A stretch of 64,000 bases of DNA, taken from assembly GCA_020849325.1 (NCBI GenBank), contig JADLGL010000017.1, positions 1 to 64,000 of the forward strand, read 5' to 3'. Both the position numbers and the translations under genes were made by a program. Shown here piece after piece: positions 8,982-19,112 of this stretch (positions are counted from its first letter, which is position 1; each line of letters begins with the position of its first letter). The notes under the pieces are model-generated. The model made no database searches. It had not been told where the DNA came from and saw only the letters and a program-made list of their open reading frames with translations. This stretch comes from Bauldia sp. (lineage in GTDB: Bacteria; Pseudomonadota; Alphaproteobacteria; Rhizobiales; Kaistiaceae).

Positions 8982-10354
8982 GCACCCCGCCTGAAGCCGC
9001 GCCGGAGAAAGCCTTCGAACTCGACTGGCCGAGGCCGCTCTTCGCCTTCCAGCTGGCCGGGATAGAGCACCTCCTGTCGCGGCCGGGTGCGCTGCTCGCC
9101 GACGAGATGGGCCTCGGCAAGACGATCCAGGCGATCGGCGCCCTCCGCGTCCTTCATGCGCGCGGGATGGCGGAGGGGGCACTGATGGTCGCGCCCGCCG
9201 GGCTCGTCTTCCAGTGGCGGCGCCAGCTTCGCGACTGGGCGCCGGAGCTGCGCCCGTCGACGGTCACCGGCAACGCCGACGAGCGCCGCCGCGCGTGGAA
9301 GGCGCCGGCCGACGTCTATCTCGTGAGCTACGAGGCGCTGAAGGCGGATGTCGGGCTCGCGGCGGAGTTCGGCCCCGGCCGCCGTCGCTGGGGCGTCGTG
9401 GTGCTCGACGAGGCGCAGCGGATCAAGACGGCGAGCACCGACGGCAGCCGCGGCATCAAGCGCCTCCATCGCGAGCGGAGCTGGGCGCTCACCGGAACGC
9501 CGCTCGAAAACCGCCTCGACGACCTCCTGTCGATCCTCGACTTCGTCGTTCCCGGACGGTTCGACCCGGCCGGCATGGCCGTCGGCCTCCGGCGGCTCCT
9601 CGCCGAGGTGCAACTCCGCCGCCGCCGCGCCGAGGTGCTGACGGACCTGCCGCCAAAATACGTCGCGACCGTCCCGATCGATCTTACGCCGGGTCAGCGC
9701 CGTCACTACGAGCGGGCCCGGACGGAGGGGCTCTATCGGCTCGAAGCGCACGGACGCGAACTGCGCGTCGCGCACGTCCTCGAGCTCATTCTCCGCCTGA
9801 AGCAGCTGTGCAACTTCGCGCCCGAGACGGGCGAGTCGGCGAAGCTCGACGACCTCCGGCCGCGCCTCGATGCGGTTCTCGCCTCCGGCGAGAAGGCGCT
9901 CGTCTTCTCCCAGTTCGTGGAAGAGCCCTTCGGCATCCACAGTCTCGCCAGAACGCTCGCCCCGCTCCGCCCCCTCGTTCTGACCGGCGGCCTTTCGGCG
10001 GAGGAGCGGGTCGCGGTCGTCGCGGCCTTCGAACGCGATCCGGACCGGCGGCTTCTCCTCCTCTCGCTCAAGGCGGGCGGCGTCGGCCTCAACCTCACCG
10101 CCGCGTCCCACGTCTTCCACTTCGACCGCTGGTGGAACCCGGCGTCGGAAGCGCAGGCGGAAGACCGCGCCCACCGCATCGGCCAGGTCCGTCCCGTCTC
10201 GGTTCAGGCCTATCTCTGCGCCGACACGGTCGAGGAGCGGATCGAAGAGATCCTCCGCGGCAAGCGGGCGCTCTTCCTCGATGTGGTGGACGGGATCGAC
10301 GCCGGCCATCTCGCCCGTCTCGATCTCGACGAGCTGCTGTCGGCGCTGCGCTGA
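8978..10354 (+). CDS. SNF2-family helicase/translocase, probable CTG start
   Basis: An SF2 Swi2/Snf2 ATPase of about 458 aa. Motifs in order: DEMGLGKT (residues ~42-49), DEAQ (~143), SQFVEEP (~307), SLKAGGVGLNL, FDRWWNPASEAQAEDRAHRIGQ in two adjoining parts. The ORF track begins at ATG 9107, which is the Met inside DEMGLGKT and would delete the Q motif and the P-loop context, so the real start is upstream. That frame is open only from 8942 and contains no ATG, GTG or TTG before 9107. CTG 8978 overlaps the previous stop as CTGA and has GAGGA 9 nt upstream, so I take it as a translationally coupled start. It is the last gene of the operon. Confidence 0.85.
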   Translation: MSTPPEAAPEKAFELDWPRPLFAFQLAGIEHLLSRPGALLADEMGLGKTIQAIGALRVLHARGMAEGALMVAPAGLVFQWRRQLRDWAPELRPSTVTGNADERRRAWKAPADVYLVSYEALKADVGLAAEFGPGRRRWGVVVLDEAQRIKTASTDGSRGIKRLHRERSWALTGTPLENRLDDLLSILDFVVPGRFDPAGMAVGLRRLLAEVQLRRRRAEVLTDLPPKYVATVPIDLTPGQRRHYERARTEGLYRLEAHGRELRVAHVLELILRLKQLCNFAPETGESAKLDDLRPRLDAVLASGEKALVFSQFVEEPFGIHSLARTLAPLRPLVLTGGLSAEERVAVVAAFERDPDRRLLLLSLKAGGVGLNLTAASHVFHFDRWWNPASEAQAEDRAHRIGQVRPVSVQAYLCADTVEERIEEILRGKRALFLDVVDGIDAGHLARLDLDELLSALR

Positions 10355-10567
10355 TCGGGTTCCGGGGACTCCGGACGGCCGTCCGCATGCACGAACCCGG
10401 CGCCGGCGGCGCCCTCGCTTCCAGCCGTGGCGCGGACGCGGCGTGGAGGGAGAAGTCCAAAACATCGTCGAATTGAACCCGGCGCGTTAGGGATTGCTCA
10501 AGCGTCGCACGTCAGGATTGTGGTGCGGCAAGCGGCGGATGCGCCCGGCCGAAGGGGGATTTTCCGC
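10355..10567. other. Intergenic spacer after the helicase/ATPase cassette
   Basis: A 213-bp spacer. It contains the perfect palindrome CGGACGGCCGTCCG (10372-10385), which could end the upstream operon, although no T-tract follows. No gene is supported. Confidence 0.35.
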
Positions 10568-12508
10568 ATGAATTCGCCTCGGCCCCTGGCGGGGGCACGG
10601 CAGGTGCGGCGCGCGACCGACGGGGACACCCTCGGGGCGCTGCGGTCGCTCCAGCACGCGATGCTCGAATCCGTTGCGACCGGACGGCCGCTGGCGGAGG
10701 TGATGGACCTTCTGTGCCGGAGCGTCGAGGCGATCGAGCCCGAAGTCATCTGCTCCGTGCTGGCGGTCGACCGCTCGAGCCGGCTTCGTCACCTGTCGAG
10801 CCCGAGCCTGCCGCAGCACTACATCGAAGCCATCGACGGTCTTCCCGTCGGCCCGATGGCCGGATCGTGCGGGACGGCGGCCTATCTCGGCCATCCCGTC
10901 GCCGTCAGCGACATCGCCGCCGATCCGCTCTGGGCCGACTACCGCCAGTTCGCGCTGCCGATCGGCCTCCGGGCATGCTGGTCGAGCCCGATCAAATCGA
11001 GCACCGGGCGCGTCATCGGCACGCTCGCTCTCTACCGCCGGACGACCGGCGCCCCCGAGGCGTTCGACCACGACATCGTCGAATCCTGCCTCCACCACTG
11101 CGCCATTGCGATCGAGCACGAGGAGACGCGTCGCCGCGTCTCGGAGCTCGCCTTCCGCGACGCGCTGACCGGCCTCCACAACCGCGCTTCCTTCCAGGCC
11201 GAGGCCGAGCAGGCGCTGCGCGTGGTCGCCGCGGGCGTGGGCGCCGCAGCGATCCACTACATCGACCTCGACGACTTCAAGGGCGTCAACGATACGCTCG
11301 GCCACCGCGTCGGCGACCAGCTCCTCGAGGAGGCGGCGCGGCGGCTGATCGCCTGCGCGCAGTACGAGGAGATGGTGGCACGCCTCGGCGGCGACGAGTT
11401 CGCCGTCATCCAGCCTGCCGTCGCCAGCCGAACCGAAGTCGATACGCTGGCGGCGCGAATCGTCGCCGCCTTCGAGGCGCCGTTCGACATCGAGGACAAT
11501 CGCATCCGCATCGGCGCGAGCGTCGGCATCGCCATGGCGCCCGCCGATGGCTGCGACCTCGTCGCCATCCTCCGGAAAGCCGACCTCGCGCTCTACGAGG
11601 CGAAAGGGGAGGGCCGCGGCCGCTACCGCTTCTTCACCCCCGAGATCGACGCCGCGCTCCAGCGCCGGCGCGTGCTCGAGCACGATCTGCGCCTCGCGAC
11701 CGAGGCGCGCGCCTTCGAACTCCGCTATCAGCCGATCGTCCATCTCCACACCGGCGCCACGGTCGCCGTCGAGGCGCTCCTGCGCTGGAACCACCCGGTT
11801 CGCGGCGTCGTCAGCCCGACCGAGTTCATCGCGGCCGCCGAGGACACCGGCCTCATCGAGGAGATCGGCGAGTGGGCGCTCGTCGAGGCGTGCCGCGCCG
11901 CGGTGGCCTGGCGGTCCGAGGTGAAGGTGTCGGTCAACCTCTCCTGCCGCCAGTTCCGCCGGGCGGGTCTTCTGCAGGACATCGTCCGGGCGCTCGAACG
12001 GACGGGCCTTCCGCCGCACCGGCTCGAGCTCGAGATCACCGAGTCGGTCATTCTGTCGAAGAGCCCCGCCGTCGGACGCACCCTCCGCGATCTCCGCGCG
12101 ATGGGCGTCTGCATCGTCCTCGACGATTTCGGCACCGGCTATTCGTCGCTTTCCTACCTTCGGACCTTCCCCTTCTCGAAGATCAAGATCGACCGCTCCT
12201 TCATCGCCGACCTCACCTCGCGGCCCGACTGCGCGGCGATCGTGCGGGCGATCATCGCGCTCGCCCGCGACCTCGGCATCCGCACCACGGCGGAAGGCAT
12301 CGAAACGGCGGAGCAGCTCGAAATCCTCCGCGAGGAGGGCTGCATCGAAGGCCAGGGCTATCTCTTCGGCCGGCCGATGCCCGCCGCGGACGTCGCCTCC
12401 CTCTTCGGTGCGGGCCTCTCCGGCGCGGGCCTCTCCGGTGCGGGCCATCGCGGCGCCGCCAACGACGCGCCGCCCCGCGCGGCCGGCGCCGGATCGCGCG
12501 GCATCTGA
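10568..12508 (+). CDS. GAF-GGDEF-EAL cyclic-di-GMP signalling protein
   Basis: A cytosolic 646-aa protein with an N-terminal GAF sensor (~50-190), a diguanylate cyclase domain with intact GGDEF (~274), and an EAL phosphodiesterase domain with EALLRW (~402) and DDFGTGYSS. Both catalytic signatures look intact, so it could make or degrade c-di-GMP. The RxxD inhibitory site expected five residues before GGDEF is absent (QYEE instead), so product feedback is probably lost. There are no membrane segments. ATG 10568 is preceded by AAGGGGGA; the longer ORF-track start has no ribosome binding site. The C-terminus ends in short GAGLS repeats. It lies 213 bp past the SNF2 gene and is probably an independent unit. 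Confidence 0.92.
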   Translation: MNSPRPLAGARQVRRATDGDTLGALRSLQHAMLESVATGRPLAEVMDLLCRSVEAIEPEVICSVLAVDRSSRLRHLSSPSLPQHYIEAIDGLPVGPMAGSCGTAAYLGHPVAVSDIAADPLWADYRQFALPIGLRACWSSPIKSSTGRVIGTLALYRRTTGAPEAFDHDIVESCLHHCAIAIEHEETRRRVSELAFRDALTGLHNRASFQAEAEQALRVVAAGVGAAAIHYIDLDDFKGVNDTLGHRVGDQLLEEAARRLIACAQYEEMVARLGGDEFAVIQPAVASRTEVDTLAARIVAAFEAPFDIEDNRIRIGASVGIAMAPADGCDLVAILRKADLALYEAKGEGRGRYRFFTPEIDAALQRRRVLEHDLRLATEARAFELRYQPIVHLHTGATVAVEALLRWNHPVRGVVSPTEFIAAAEDTGLIEEIGEWALVEACRAAVAWRSEVKVSVNLSCRQFRRAGLLQDIVRALERTGLPPHRLELEITESVILSKSPAVGRTLRDLRAMGVCIVLDDFGTGYSSLSYLRTFPFSKIKIDRSFIADLTSRPDCAAIVRAIIALARDLGIRTTAEGIETAEQLEILREEGCIEGQGYLFGRPMPAADVASLFGAGLSGAGLSGAGHRGAANDAPPRAAGAGSRGI

Positions 12509-12824
12509 GAGCCGGCCTCCGGGCACCGCGACGGTTTCGCGCGCCCTTCCCGGCCGGCCGGCCGGGTCCGTTCCCGCGCGCCGCGCCGATCCCGACGAAT
12601 CCTGTCGGAAAGGCCGTTGCGGCCCCAAAACGCGGTTCTTATATACGCCGCGAAGCAAGGCCGCGCCTTTGCGCGCGGGCCTTGAATGGAACAGAAACGC
12701 AGCGTAGGGGACCGCCCGCACGGATGCTCGTGCACCGCAGTCCAGCTGTACCGAAACGGGCTGGGCTGCTGTGCCGGGGGTGCCTTCGAGGGCCCTGGCG
12801 ATCCGCCTCTAGGAGAGACGAACG
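12509..12824. other. Intergenic region and structured dnaK leader
   Basis: 316 bp without a gene. It holds the sigma-32-type promoter listed separately and a leader of about 170 nt. Just after the promoter, AAGGCCGCGC and GCGCGGGCCTT can pair into a GC-rich hairpin (about 12654-12682). AGGAGAG precedes the dnaK start. No CIRCE element was seen. Confidence 0.6.
12616..12647 (+). promoter_or_regulatory. Heat-shock (sigma-32/RpoH) promoter of dnaK
   Basis: GTTG, an 18-nt spacer, then CTTATATACG. This matches the alphaproteobacterial RpoH consensus CTTG-N17/18-CYTATNTNNG in all but the first base. It lies about 180 bp upstream of dnaK in the right orientation. Confidence 0.75.
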
Positions 12825-14738
<1,914 letters not shown>

Positions 14739-14746
14739 ACGGACGA

Positions 14747-14780
14747 AACGAGGGGCCGGCTCTGCGTCGGCCCCTTCGTT
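14747..14780 (+). terminator. Hairpin terminator after dnaK
   Basis: AACGA-GGGGCCG pairs with CGGCCCC-TTCGTT around a short loop, beginning 8 bp after the dnaK stop and ending TTCGTTT. The stem is strong and the trailing T-run short, so termination or attenuation before dnaJ is likely. Confidence 0.65.
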
Positions 14781-14795
14781 TGTAGGGTCGCCCTT

Positions 14796-15002
14796 GTGGG
14801 GGGAGTCTTGGCGGACGACGTCCCGGCCGATGTGAGCGAAGCGATGGCGGCCGATTCGGCCGTTCATGTCGCATTTCTCACCCTTCCGCCGAGCCATCGG
14901 CGTGAGTATCTCAACTGGATCGGCGAAGCGAAGCGGGACGACACCCGGCGCCGCCGTATTGCCGGGATGATCGACCGGCTCAAGAGCTCCGGCACGAAAT
15001 AG
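14796..15002 (+). CDS. Small YdeI/OmpD-associated-family protein
   Basis: A 68-aa protein whose C-terminal 40 aa match the YdeI/OmpD-associated signature: FLTLPPSHRREYLNWIGEAK followed by DDTRRRR. In larger members this motif closes a domain linked to peptide or stress tolerance; here it stands almost alone. The start is GTG 14796, or TTG 14808, which has a GGAG placed too close. It sits between dnaK and dnaJ, only 3 bp before dnaJ, so it is cotranscribed with dnaJ. The function is unknown. Confidence 0.7.
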   Translation: MGGVLADDVPADVSEAMAADSAVHVAFLTLPPSHRREYLNWIGEAKRDDTRRRRIAGMIDRLKSSGTK

Positions 15003-15005
15003 ACG

Positions 15006-16175
15006 ATGGCAGTCACCAAGCGAGACTATTACGAGGTTCTCGGCGTCCAGCGGTCCTGCGACACGGTCGTTCTCAAGACGACCTTCCGGAAGCTCGCGAT
15101 GCAGTTCCACCCGGACAAGAATCCTGGCGACGCCACCGCCGAGATCAGGTTCAAGGAAGTCAACGAAGCCTACGAGTGCCTGAAGGACCCGCAGCGCCGG
15201 GCGGCCTATGACCGCTTCGGCCACGCCGCCTTCGAGAACGGCCATGGCGGCGGCTTCACGCACGACTTCGCCTCGTCGATGTCGGAAATCTTCGACGACA
15301 TTTTCGGCGACTTCATGGGCCGGCGCGGCGGCGGCAACGCCCGCGGCGGCGGTGCCGGCCGCGAGCGCGGCGCGGACCTGCGCTACAACATGGAGCTGAC
15401 GCTGGAGGAGGCGTACTCCGGCAAGACGGCGCAGATCAGCGTCCCCACCAAGATCGCCTGCGAGAAATGCCACGGCACCGGCGCCAGGCCGGGGTCGAGC
15501 CCGAAGGCGTGCCCGACCTGCGAGGGCCATGGCCGCGTCCGCGCCTCGACCGGCGGCTTCTTCTCGATCGAGCGGACCTGCCCGACCTGCCAGGGCCGCG
15601 GCGAGGTGATCTCCGACCCGTGCGACGCCTGCGGTGGCGCCGGCCGGCAGACGCAGGAGCGGACGCTCTCGGTCAACATCCCCGCCGGCATCGAGGACGG
15701 CACCCGCATCCGCCTCGCCGGCGAGGGCGAGGCCGGCCTCAGAGGCGGCCCGGCGGGCGACCTCTACATCTTCCTGTCGATCAAGCCGCACGCCTTCATG
15801 CAGCGCGACGGCGCGGACCTCTTCTGCCGCGTCCCCGTGTCGATGACCACGGCCGCGCTCGGCGGCCAGTTCGAGGTGCCGACGATCGATGGCGGCCGCA
15901 CCAAGGTGAAGATCGCCGAAGGGACGCAGACCGGCGAGCAGTTCCGCCTCAAGGGGAAGGGCATGCCCGTCCTCCGCTCGTCGAAGGTCGGTGACATGTA
16001 CATCCAGGTCACCGTCGAGACGCCGCGCAAGCTGACGCGGCGCCAGCGCGAGCTGATGCAGGAATTCGAGGCTGCCTCCTCCGAGGAGAACAACCCCGAT
16101 TCCACCGGCTTCTTCTCCCGCGTCCGCGACCTCTTCGAAGGCCTCGGCGGCGGCAGCAGCAAAACCGGCACTTAG
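15006..16175 (+). CDS. dnaJ: Chaperone DnaJ (Hsp40)
   Basis: 389 aa. The J-domain holds HPD ([11 protein letters not shown]). A Gly-rich G/F region follows ([11 protein letters not shown]), then four CxxCxGxG zinc motifs ([32 protein letters not shown]), and the C-terminal substrate-binding domain. It delivers substrates to DnaK and stimulates its ATPase. ATG 15006 is 3 bp after the small YdeI-like gene, so translation of the two is probably coupled. Confidence 0.98.
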   Translation: MAVTKRDYYEVLGVQRSCDTVVLKTTFRKLAMQFHPDKNPGDATAEIRFKEVNEAYECLKDPQRRAAYDRFGHAAFENGHGGGFTHDFASSMSEIFDDIFGDFMGRRGGGNARGGGAGRERGADLRYNMELTLEEAYSGKTAQISVPTKIACEKCHGTGARPGSSPKACPTCEGHGRVRASTGGFFSIERTCPTCQGRGEVISDPCDACGGAGRQTQERTLSVNIPAGIEDGTRIRLAGEGEAGLRGGPAGDLYIFLSIKPHAFMQRDGADLFCRVPVSMTTAALGGQFEVPTIDGGRTKVKIAEGTQTGEQFRLKGKGMPVLRSSKVGDMYIQVTVETPRKLTRRQRELMQEFEAASSEENNPDSTGFFSRVRDLFEGLGGGSSKTGT

Positions 16176-16542
16176 GTCGATTGCCGGTGCGTTTCGCGAC
16201 CGCCTCGCCCGAGCCGCGAAGCCCTCGGTTTCCTCATCGCCGCGAAGGCCGCCATCGCGCCGAACCACAAATGGGTCCCGCTGTTGCCCTTTCTTCACCT
16301 CCCCCCTTGTGGGGGAGGCCGGGAGTGGGACTTGCGGCCTGCGTGCCCGGCACGGCCGAATTGGCCGGGAGGCCGAAAGTCCCCGCCCCAACCCTCCCCA
16401 CAAGGGGGAGGGAGGACAATGACGGCGCCCGGATCCTTCCTTGCGCGCCTCGGGGAAGCGGGCCGAGGCCTGCAAAGAACGACGACGGTGCCTCGGTCGT
16501 TCCTCACGCGCTCCGCAGGAGTGGCGATGCAGGGGCGTCACG
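16176..16542. other. Intergenic region with GC-rich repeat
   Basis: 367 bp between dnaJ and the methyltransferase. It is mostly occupied by a copy of the CCTCCCC...GGGGAGG palindromic repeat (16284-16420). The plus-strand ORFs across it are low-complexity Pro/Arg-rich shadows, and I see no gene. Confidence 0.6.
16284..16420. repeat. Palindromic intergenic repeat, family B copy 1
   Basis: A 137-bp element with outer inverted arms CCTCCCCCCTTGTGGGGGAG and CCTCCCCACAAGGGGGAGGG and an inner pair around the core GGCCGAATTGGCC. A closely similar copy lies at 52855-52985, so this is a dispersed family rather than a local hairpin. No coding capacity. Confidence 0.8.
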
Positions 16543-17094
16543 ATGAGCCTCTCCGACATCGCAAAATACATCCGCACCTGGGGGACGACCGGCGCCGTCG
16601 CCCCTTCCGGCAAGGCGCTGGCGCGGCGGATGGTGCGCCATGTCGATCCGCGCGGCACCGGCATCGTGCTCGAGCTCGGCCCGGGCAACGGCGTCGTCAC
16701 GCAGGCGCTGATCGAAAAAGGCGTCGCGCCGGAGCGGATCGTGGCGGTCGAGTTCAACCCGGAATTCTGCGCCATCGTTGGCGAGCGCTATCCCGGCGTG
16801 CGTGTCGTTCAGGGTGACGCCTACGACCTCGACCAGACGCTCCGTGGCGTCCATGACGGCTCGTTCGCCTCGGCCGTCTCGTCGATCCCGCTTCTCCTCC
16901 GCGAACCGGCCGACCGCATCCGCCTCGTGAAGAGCGTTCTCGCCCGGCTGCCGCAGACGAGCGCCCTTGCGCAGTTCTCGTATTCGCCGAAGCCGCCCGT
17001 GCCTGCTTCGCCGCTCGACTGGCGGCTCGAGGGAAGCGGCTGGATCCTCATGAACATGCCGCCGGCGCGGGTCTGGACCTACCGGCCGGTTTGA
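16543..17094 (+). CDS. PmtA-like phospholipid N-methyltransferase / class I SAM methyltransferase
   Basis: 183 aa. The N-terminal segment (SDIAKYIRTWGTTGAVAPSG) and the SAM-binding motif I LELGPGNGVVTQAL resemble rhizobial PmtA, which methylates phosphatidylethanolamine towards phosphatidylcholine at the inner membrane. The acidic motif II (VAVEFNPEF) and motif VDGD-like VVQGDAYDL follow. There is no membrane segment. ATG 16543 has AGGGG 7 nt upstream. PmtA is the best family guess; related phospholipid or rRNA-type methyltransferases share this fold, so the substrate is not certain. Confidence 0.75.
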   Translation: MSLSDIAKYIRTWGTTGAVAPSGKALARRMVRHVDPRGTGIVLELGPGNGVVTQALIEKGVAPERIVAVEFNPEFCAIVGERYPGVRVVQGDAYDLDQTLRGVHDGSFASAVSSIPLLLREPADRIRLVKSVLARLPQTSALAQFSYSPKPPVPASPLDWRLEGSGWILMNMPPARVWTYRPV

Positions 17095-17129
17095 CGGCAC
17101 AAAGGCCTCCCACTTTCGGAAGGCAGCAC

Positions 17130-17705
17130 GTGGCCGACACCAGAATTCTCGTCTTCGCCGGTTCCATCCGCACCGGTGCCTATTCCGGCAAGCTCGCCGC
17201 CGCGGCTGCCAAGGAGCTCGCGGTCGCGGGCGCCGACGTCACCCTCGTCTCGCTCGGCGACTACCCGCTGCCGATCTACAATGCCGACATGGAGAAGCAC
17301 GACGGCTTTCCCGAGAACGCAAAGAAGTTCGCGCGGCTGATCGAGGCGCACCAGGGCGTCTTCATCGCCACGCCCGAATACAACCACTCGCTGCCGCCGC
17401 TCCTCAAGAACACGATCGACTGGACGAGCCGGCCGAAACTCGCCGCCGAGATCAAGGTCCGCGGAAAAGTGTTTGCGATCGGCAGCTCGTCGGATGGCCT
17501 GATCGGCGGCGCGAGGGCCCTCATCGACCTTCGGAAAGTGCTCAATACGGCGTACGGCGCCATCACCATCGCCGAGCAGATCTCGATATCAAAGTCCGGC
17601 GAAGCCTATGACGAGCACGGCAATTTCGTCGCCGAGGCGCCGCAGAAGCTGATGCAGACGATCAGCCGCCGGCTGATCGAAGTTGCGGCGAGGCTCGTGC
17701 CATGA
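17130..17705 (+). CDS. NADPH-dependent FMN reductase
   Basis: 191 aa with a flavodoxin-like fold: FAGSIRTGAYSGKLA binds the FMN phosphate, and TPEYNHSLPPLLKNTIDW is the typical family signature. It probably reduces FMN or quinone substrates with NADPH in the cytosol. I chose GTG 17130 because GGAAGG lies 6 nt upstream and the protein then starts directly before the first beta strand. The stop overlaps the pyrF start as ATGA, so the two are cotranscribed. Confidence 0.9.
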   Translation: MADTRILVFAGSIRTGAYSGKLAAAAAKELAVAGADVTLVSLGDYPLPIYNADMEKHDGFPENAKKFARLIEAHQGVFIATPEYNHSLPPLLKNTIDWTSRPKLAAEIKVRGKVFAIGSSSDGLIGGARALIDLRKVLNTAYGAITIAEQISISKSGEAYDEHGNFVAEAPQKLMQTISRRLIEVAARLVP

Positions 17706-18424
17706 CCGTCGGAAAGCCGCTCCAGCCGCGCGACCGCCTGATGGTGGCGCTCGACGTTCCCACCGTCGCCGAAGCCGAGGCGATGGTGCAAACGCTGGGC
17801 GACTCGGTCGGCTTCTTCAAGATCGGCCTCCAGCTCGCCTTCGCCGGCGGCCTTCCCTTCGCGGCGAAGCTCGCCAAGGAGGGCCGCAACGTCTTCCTCG
17901 ACGTGAAGCTCCTGGACATCGGCAACACGGTGGGGAAGGCCGTCGAGAGCATCGCCGCGCTCGGCGTCCGGCTCGCGACGATCCACGCCTATCCGCAGGC
18001 GATGCGGGCGGCGGTCGTGGCGCGGGCGCATTCGCCGCTCGGCCTTCTCGGCGTCACCGTGCTGACCTCGATGGACCAGAACGATTTCGCGGCCGCCGGC
18101 TACTCCGGCAACATCACCGACCGCGTCGTCGCCCGCGCGATCGCGGCGATGGAGATGGGGATGGACGGCGTCGTCGCCTCGCCGTCCGAGATCGGCGCGA
18201 TCCGGAAGGCGGTCGGCCGCAACCTTGCGATCGTCACCCCAGGCATCCGGCCGAAGGGGAGCGACGTCGGCGACCAGAAGCGCGTCGCGACCGCCGAGGA
18301 CGCCATCGCCGCCGGGGCCGACTACCTCGTCGTCGGCCGGCCGATCACCGCTGCGGCTGACCCCCGCGCCGCCGCTGAGGCGCTGGCGGACGAGATTGCG
18401 GCCGGGATGGAGCGGCGGGCCTGA
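17702..18424 (+). CDS. pyrF: Orotidine 5'-phosphate decarboxylase
   Basis: 240 aa; the last step of UMP synthesis. The active-site signature DVKLLDIGNT (consensus DxKxxDIxNT) and the C-terminal phosphate loop VTPGIRP and VVGRPIT are present. The start overlaps the flavin-reductase stop by 4 bp (ATGA). The 3' end overlaps the convergent DUF5946 gene by about 80 bp. Confidence 0.97.
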   Translation: MTVGKPLQPRDRLMVALDVPTVAEAEAMVQTLGDSVGFFKIGLQLAFAGGLPFAAKLAKEGRNVFLDVKLLDIGNTVGKAVESIAALGVRLATIHAYPQAMRAAVVARAHSPLGLLGVTVLTSMDQNDFAAAGYSGNITDRVVARAIAAMEMGMDGVVASPSEIGAIRKAVGRNLAIVTPGIRPKGSDVGDQKRVATAEDAIAAGADYLVVGRPITAAADPRAAAEALADEIAAGMERRA

Positions 18425-18914
18425 CGGCGTCGATCGCCGCCACGGTGGCCGCCGCGAGGCGGGCAACCGCGTCAGCGTAGGTGTCGGGGTCGACATCGCA
18501 GCAATCCGCCACCGTGAGCGGCCACGTCGATGGCCACAGTCCGAGCATGGGATCGCGGCCGCCGGCAGCGCTGCGCCGGACGCGCTGCGGGCCGTTGAAG
18601 GCGCGCCGGGCAGCGAGCCGGACGTCCGCGACCTCCCTTCGACCCGCAAGCACGTCCCCGAGCCCTTGGTGGAGACCCGCCAGCGCCGCTGCCGTCAGCC
18701 CCGCCGGATGCTGGAGCTGATACGACCCGACCGCGAAGAAATGCGCCTTCATGCCGACCGCGGCCACCTCGCGGGCGAGAAATGCCTCCGGCGCGATCCG
18801 GCGGCCGATCCGGCCGATCATCTCCCACTCCACCGCGAGCATCCGGTTGAAGAGGTCGGCACAGCTTTCGCCCGCGCCGGGCGGCGCGCCGCATTCGGGG
18901 CAGCGGTTCGGCAC
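18345..18914 (-). CDS. DUF5946 family protein
   Basis: 189 aa. It begins with a CxxC zinc-ribbon-like motif (CPECGAPPGAGESCADLFNR) and continues with a helical core (MLAVEWEM) and the HFFAVGSYQLQHP segment typical of DUF5946, whose function is unknown. I placed the start at GTG 18914, directly before the CPECG motif; the longer ORF-track start adds Arg-rich sequence without homology. The last 80 bp overlap the end of pyrF on the other strand. The low-complexity Arg/Pro tail is likely an effect of that overlap. Confidence 0.72.
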   Translation of the reverse strand: MPNRCPECGAPPGAGESCADLFNRMLAVEWEMIGRIGRRIAPEAFLAREVAAVGMKAHFFAVGSYQLQHPAGLTAAALAGLHQGLGDVLAGRREVADVRLAARRAFNGPQRVRRSAAGGRDPMLGLWPSTWPLTVADCCDVDPDTYADAVARLAAATVAAIDAVRPAAPSRPQSRPPAPQRRRGGQPQR

Positions 18915-19112
18915 GCCCGCGCCTGACCCGTCGCGTATGGCGGACTGCTCTCGTGTGGATTGCGGGCGTCGTGGCTGAGCGTTGCGGCGCCGCCACAGTC
19001 CGCTTCGAATGCGTGCGGCGCGTTCGGTGCGATCCTGCACAACCTTAGAATGAGCGCATACAATATGCGTCATCGGCTGGCCGACTCGGCTGGCCCAGCG
19101 GGGGCTGATTTC

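Noticed and set aside
9107-10354. ATG 9107 as the start of the SNF2 gene
   Set aside because: It lies inside the Walker A motif; the helicase fold needs the upstream residues, which are in frame and open.
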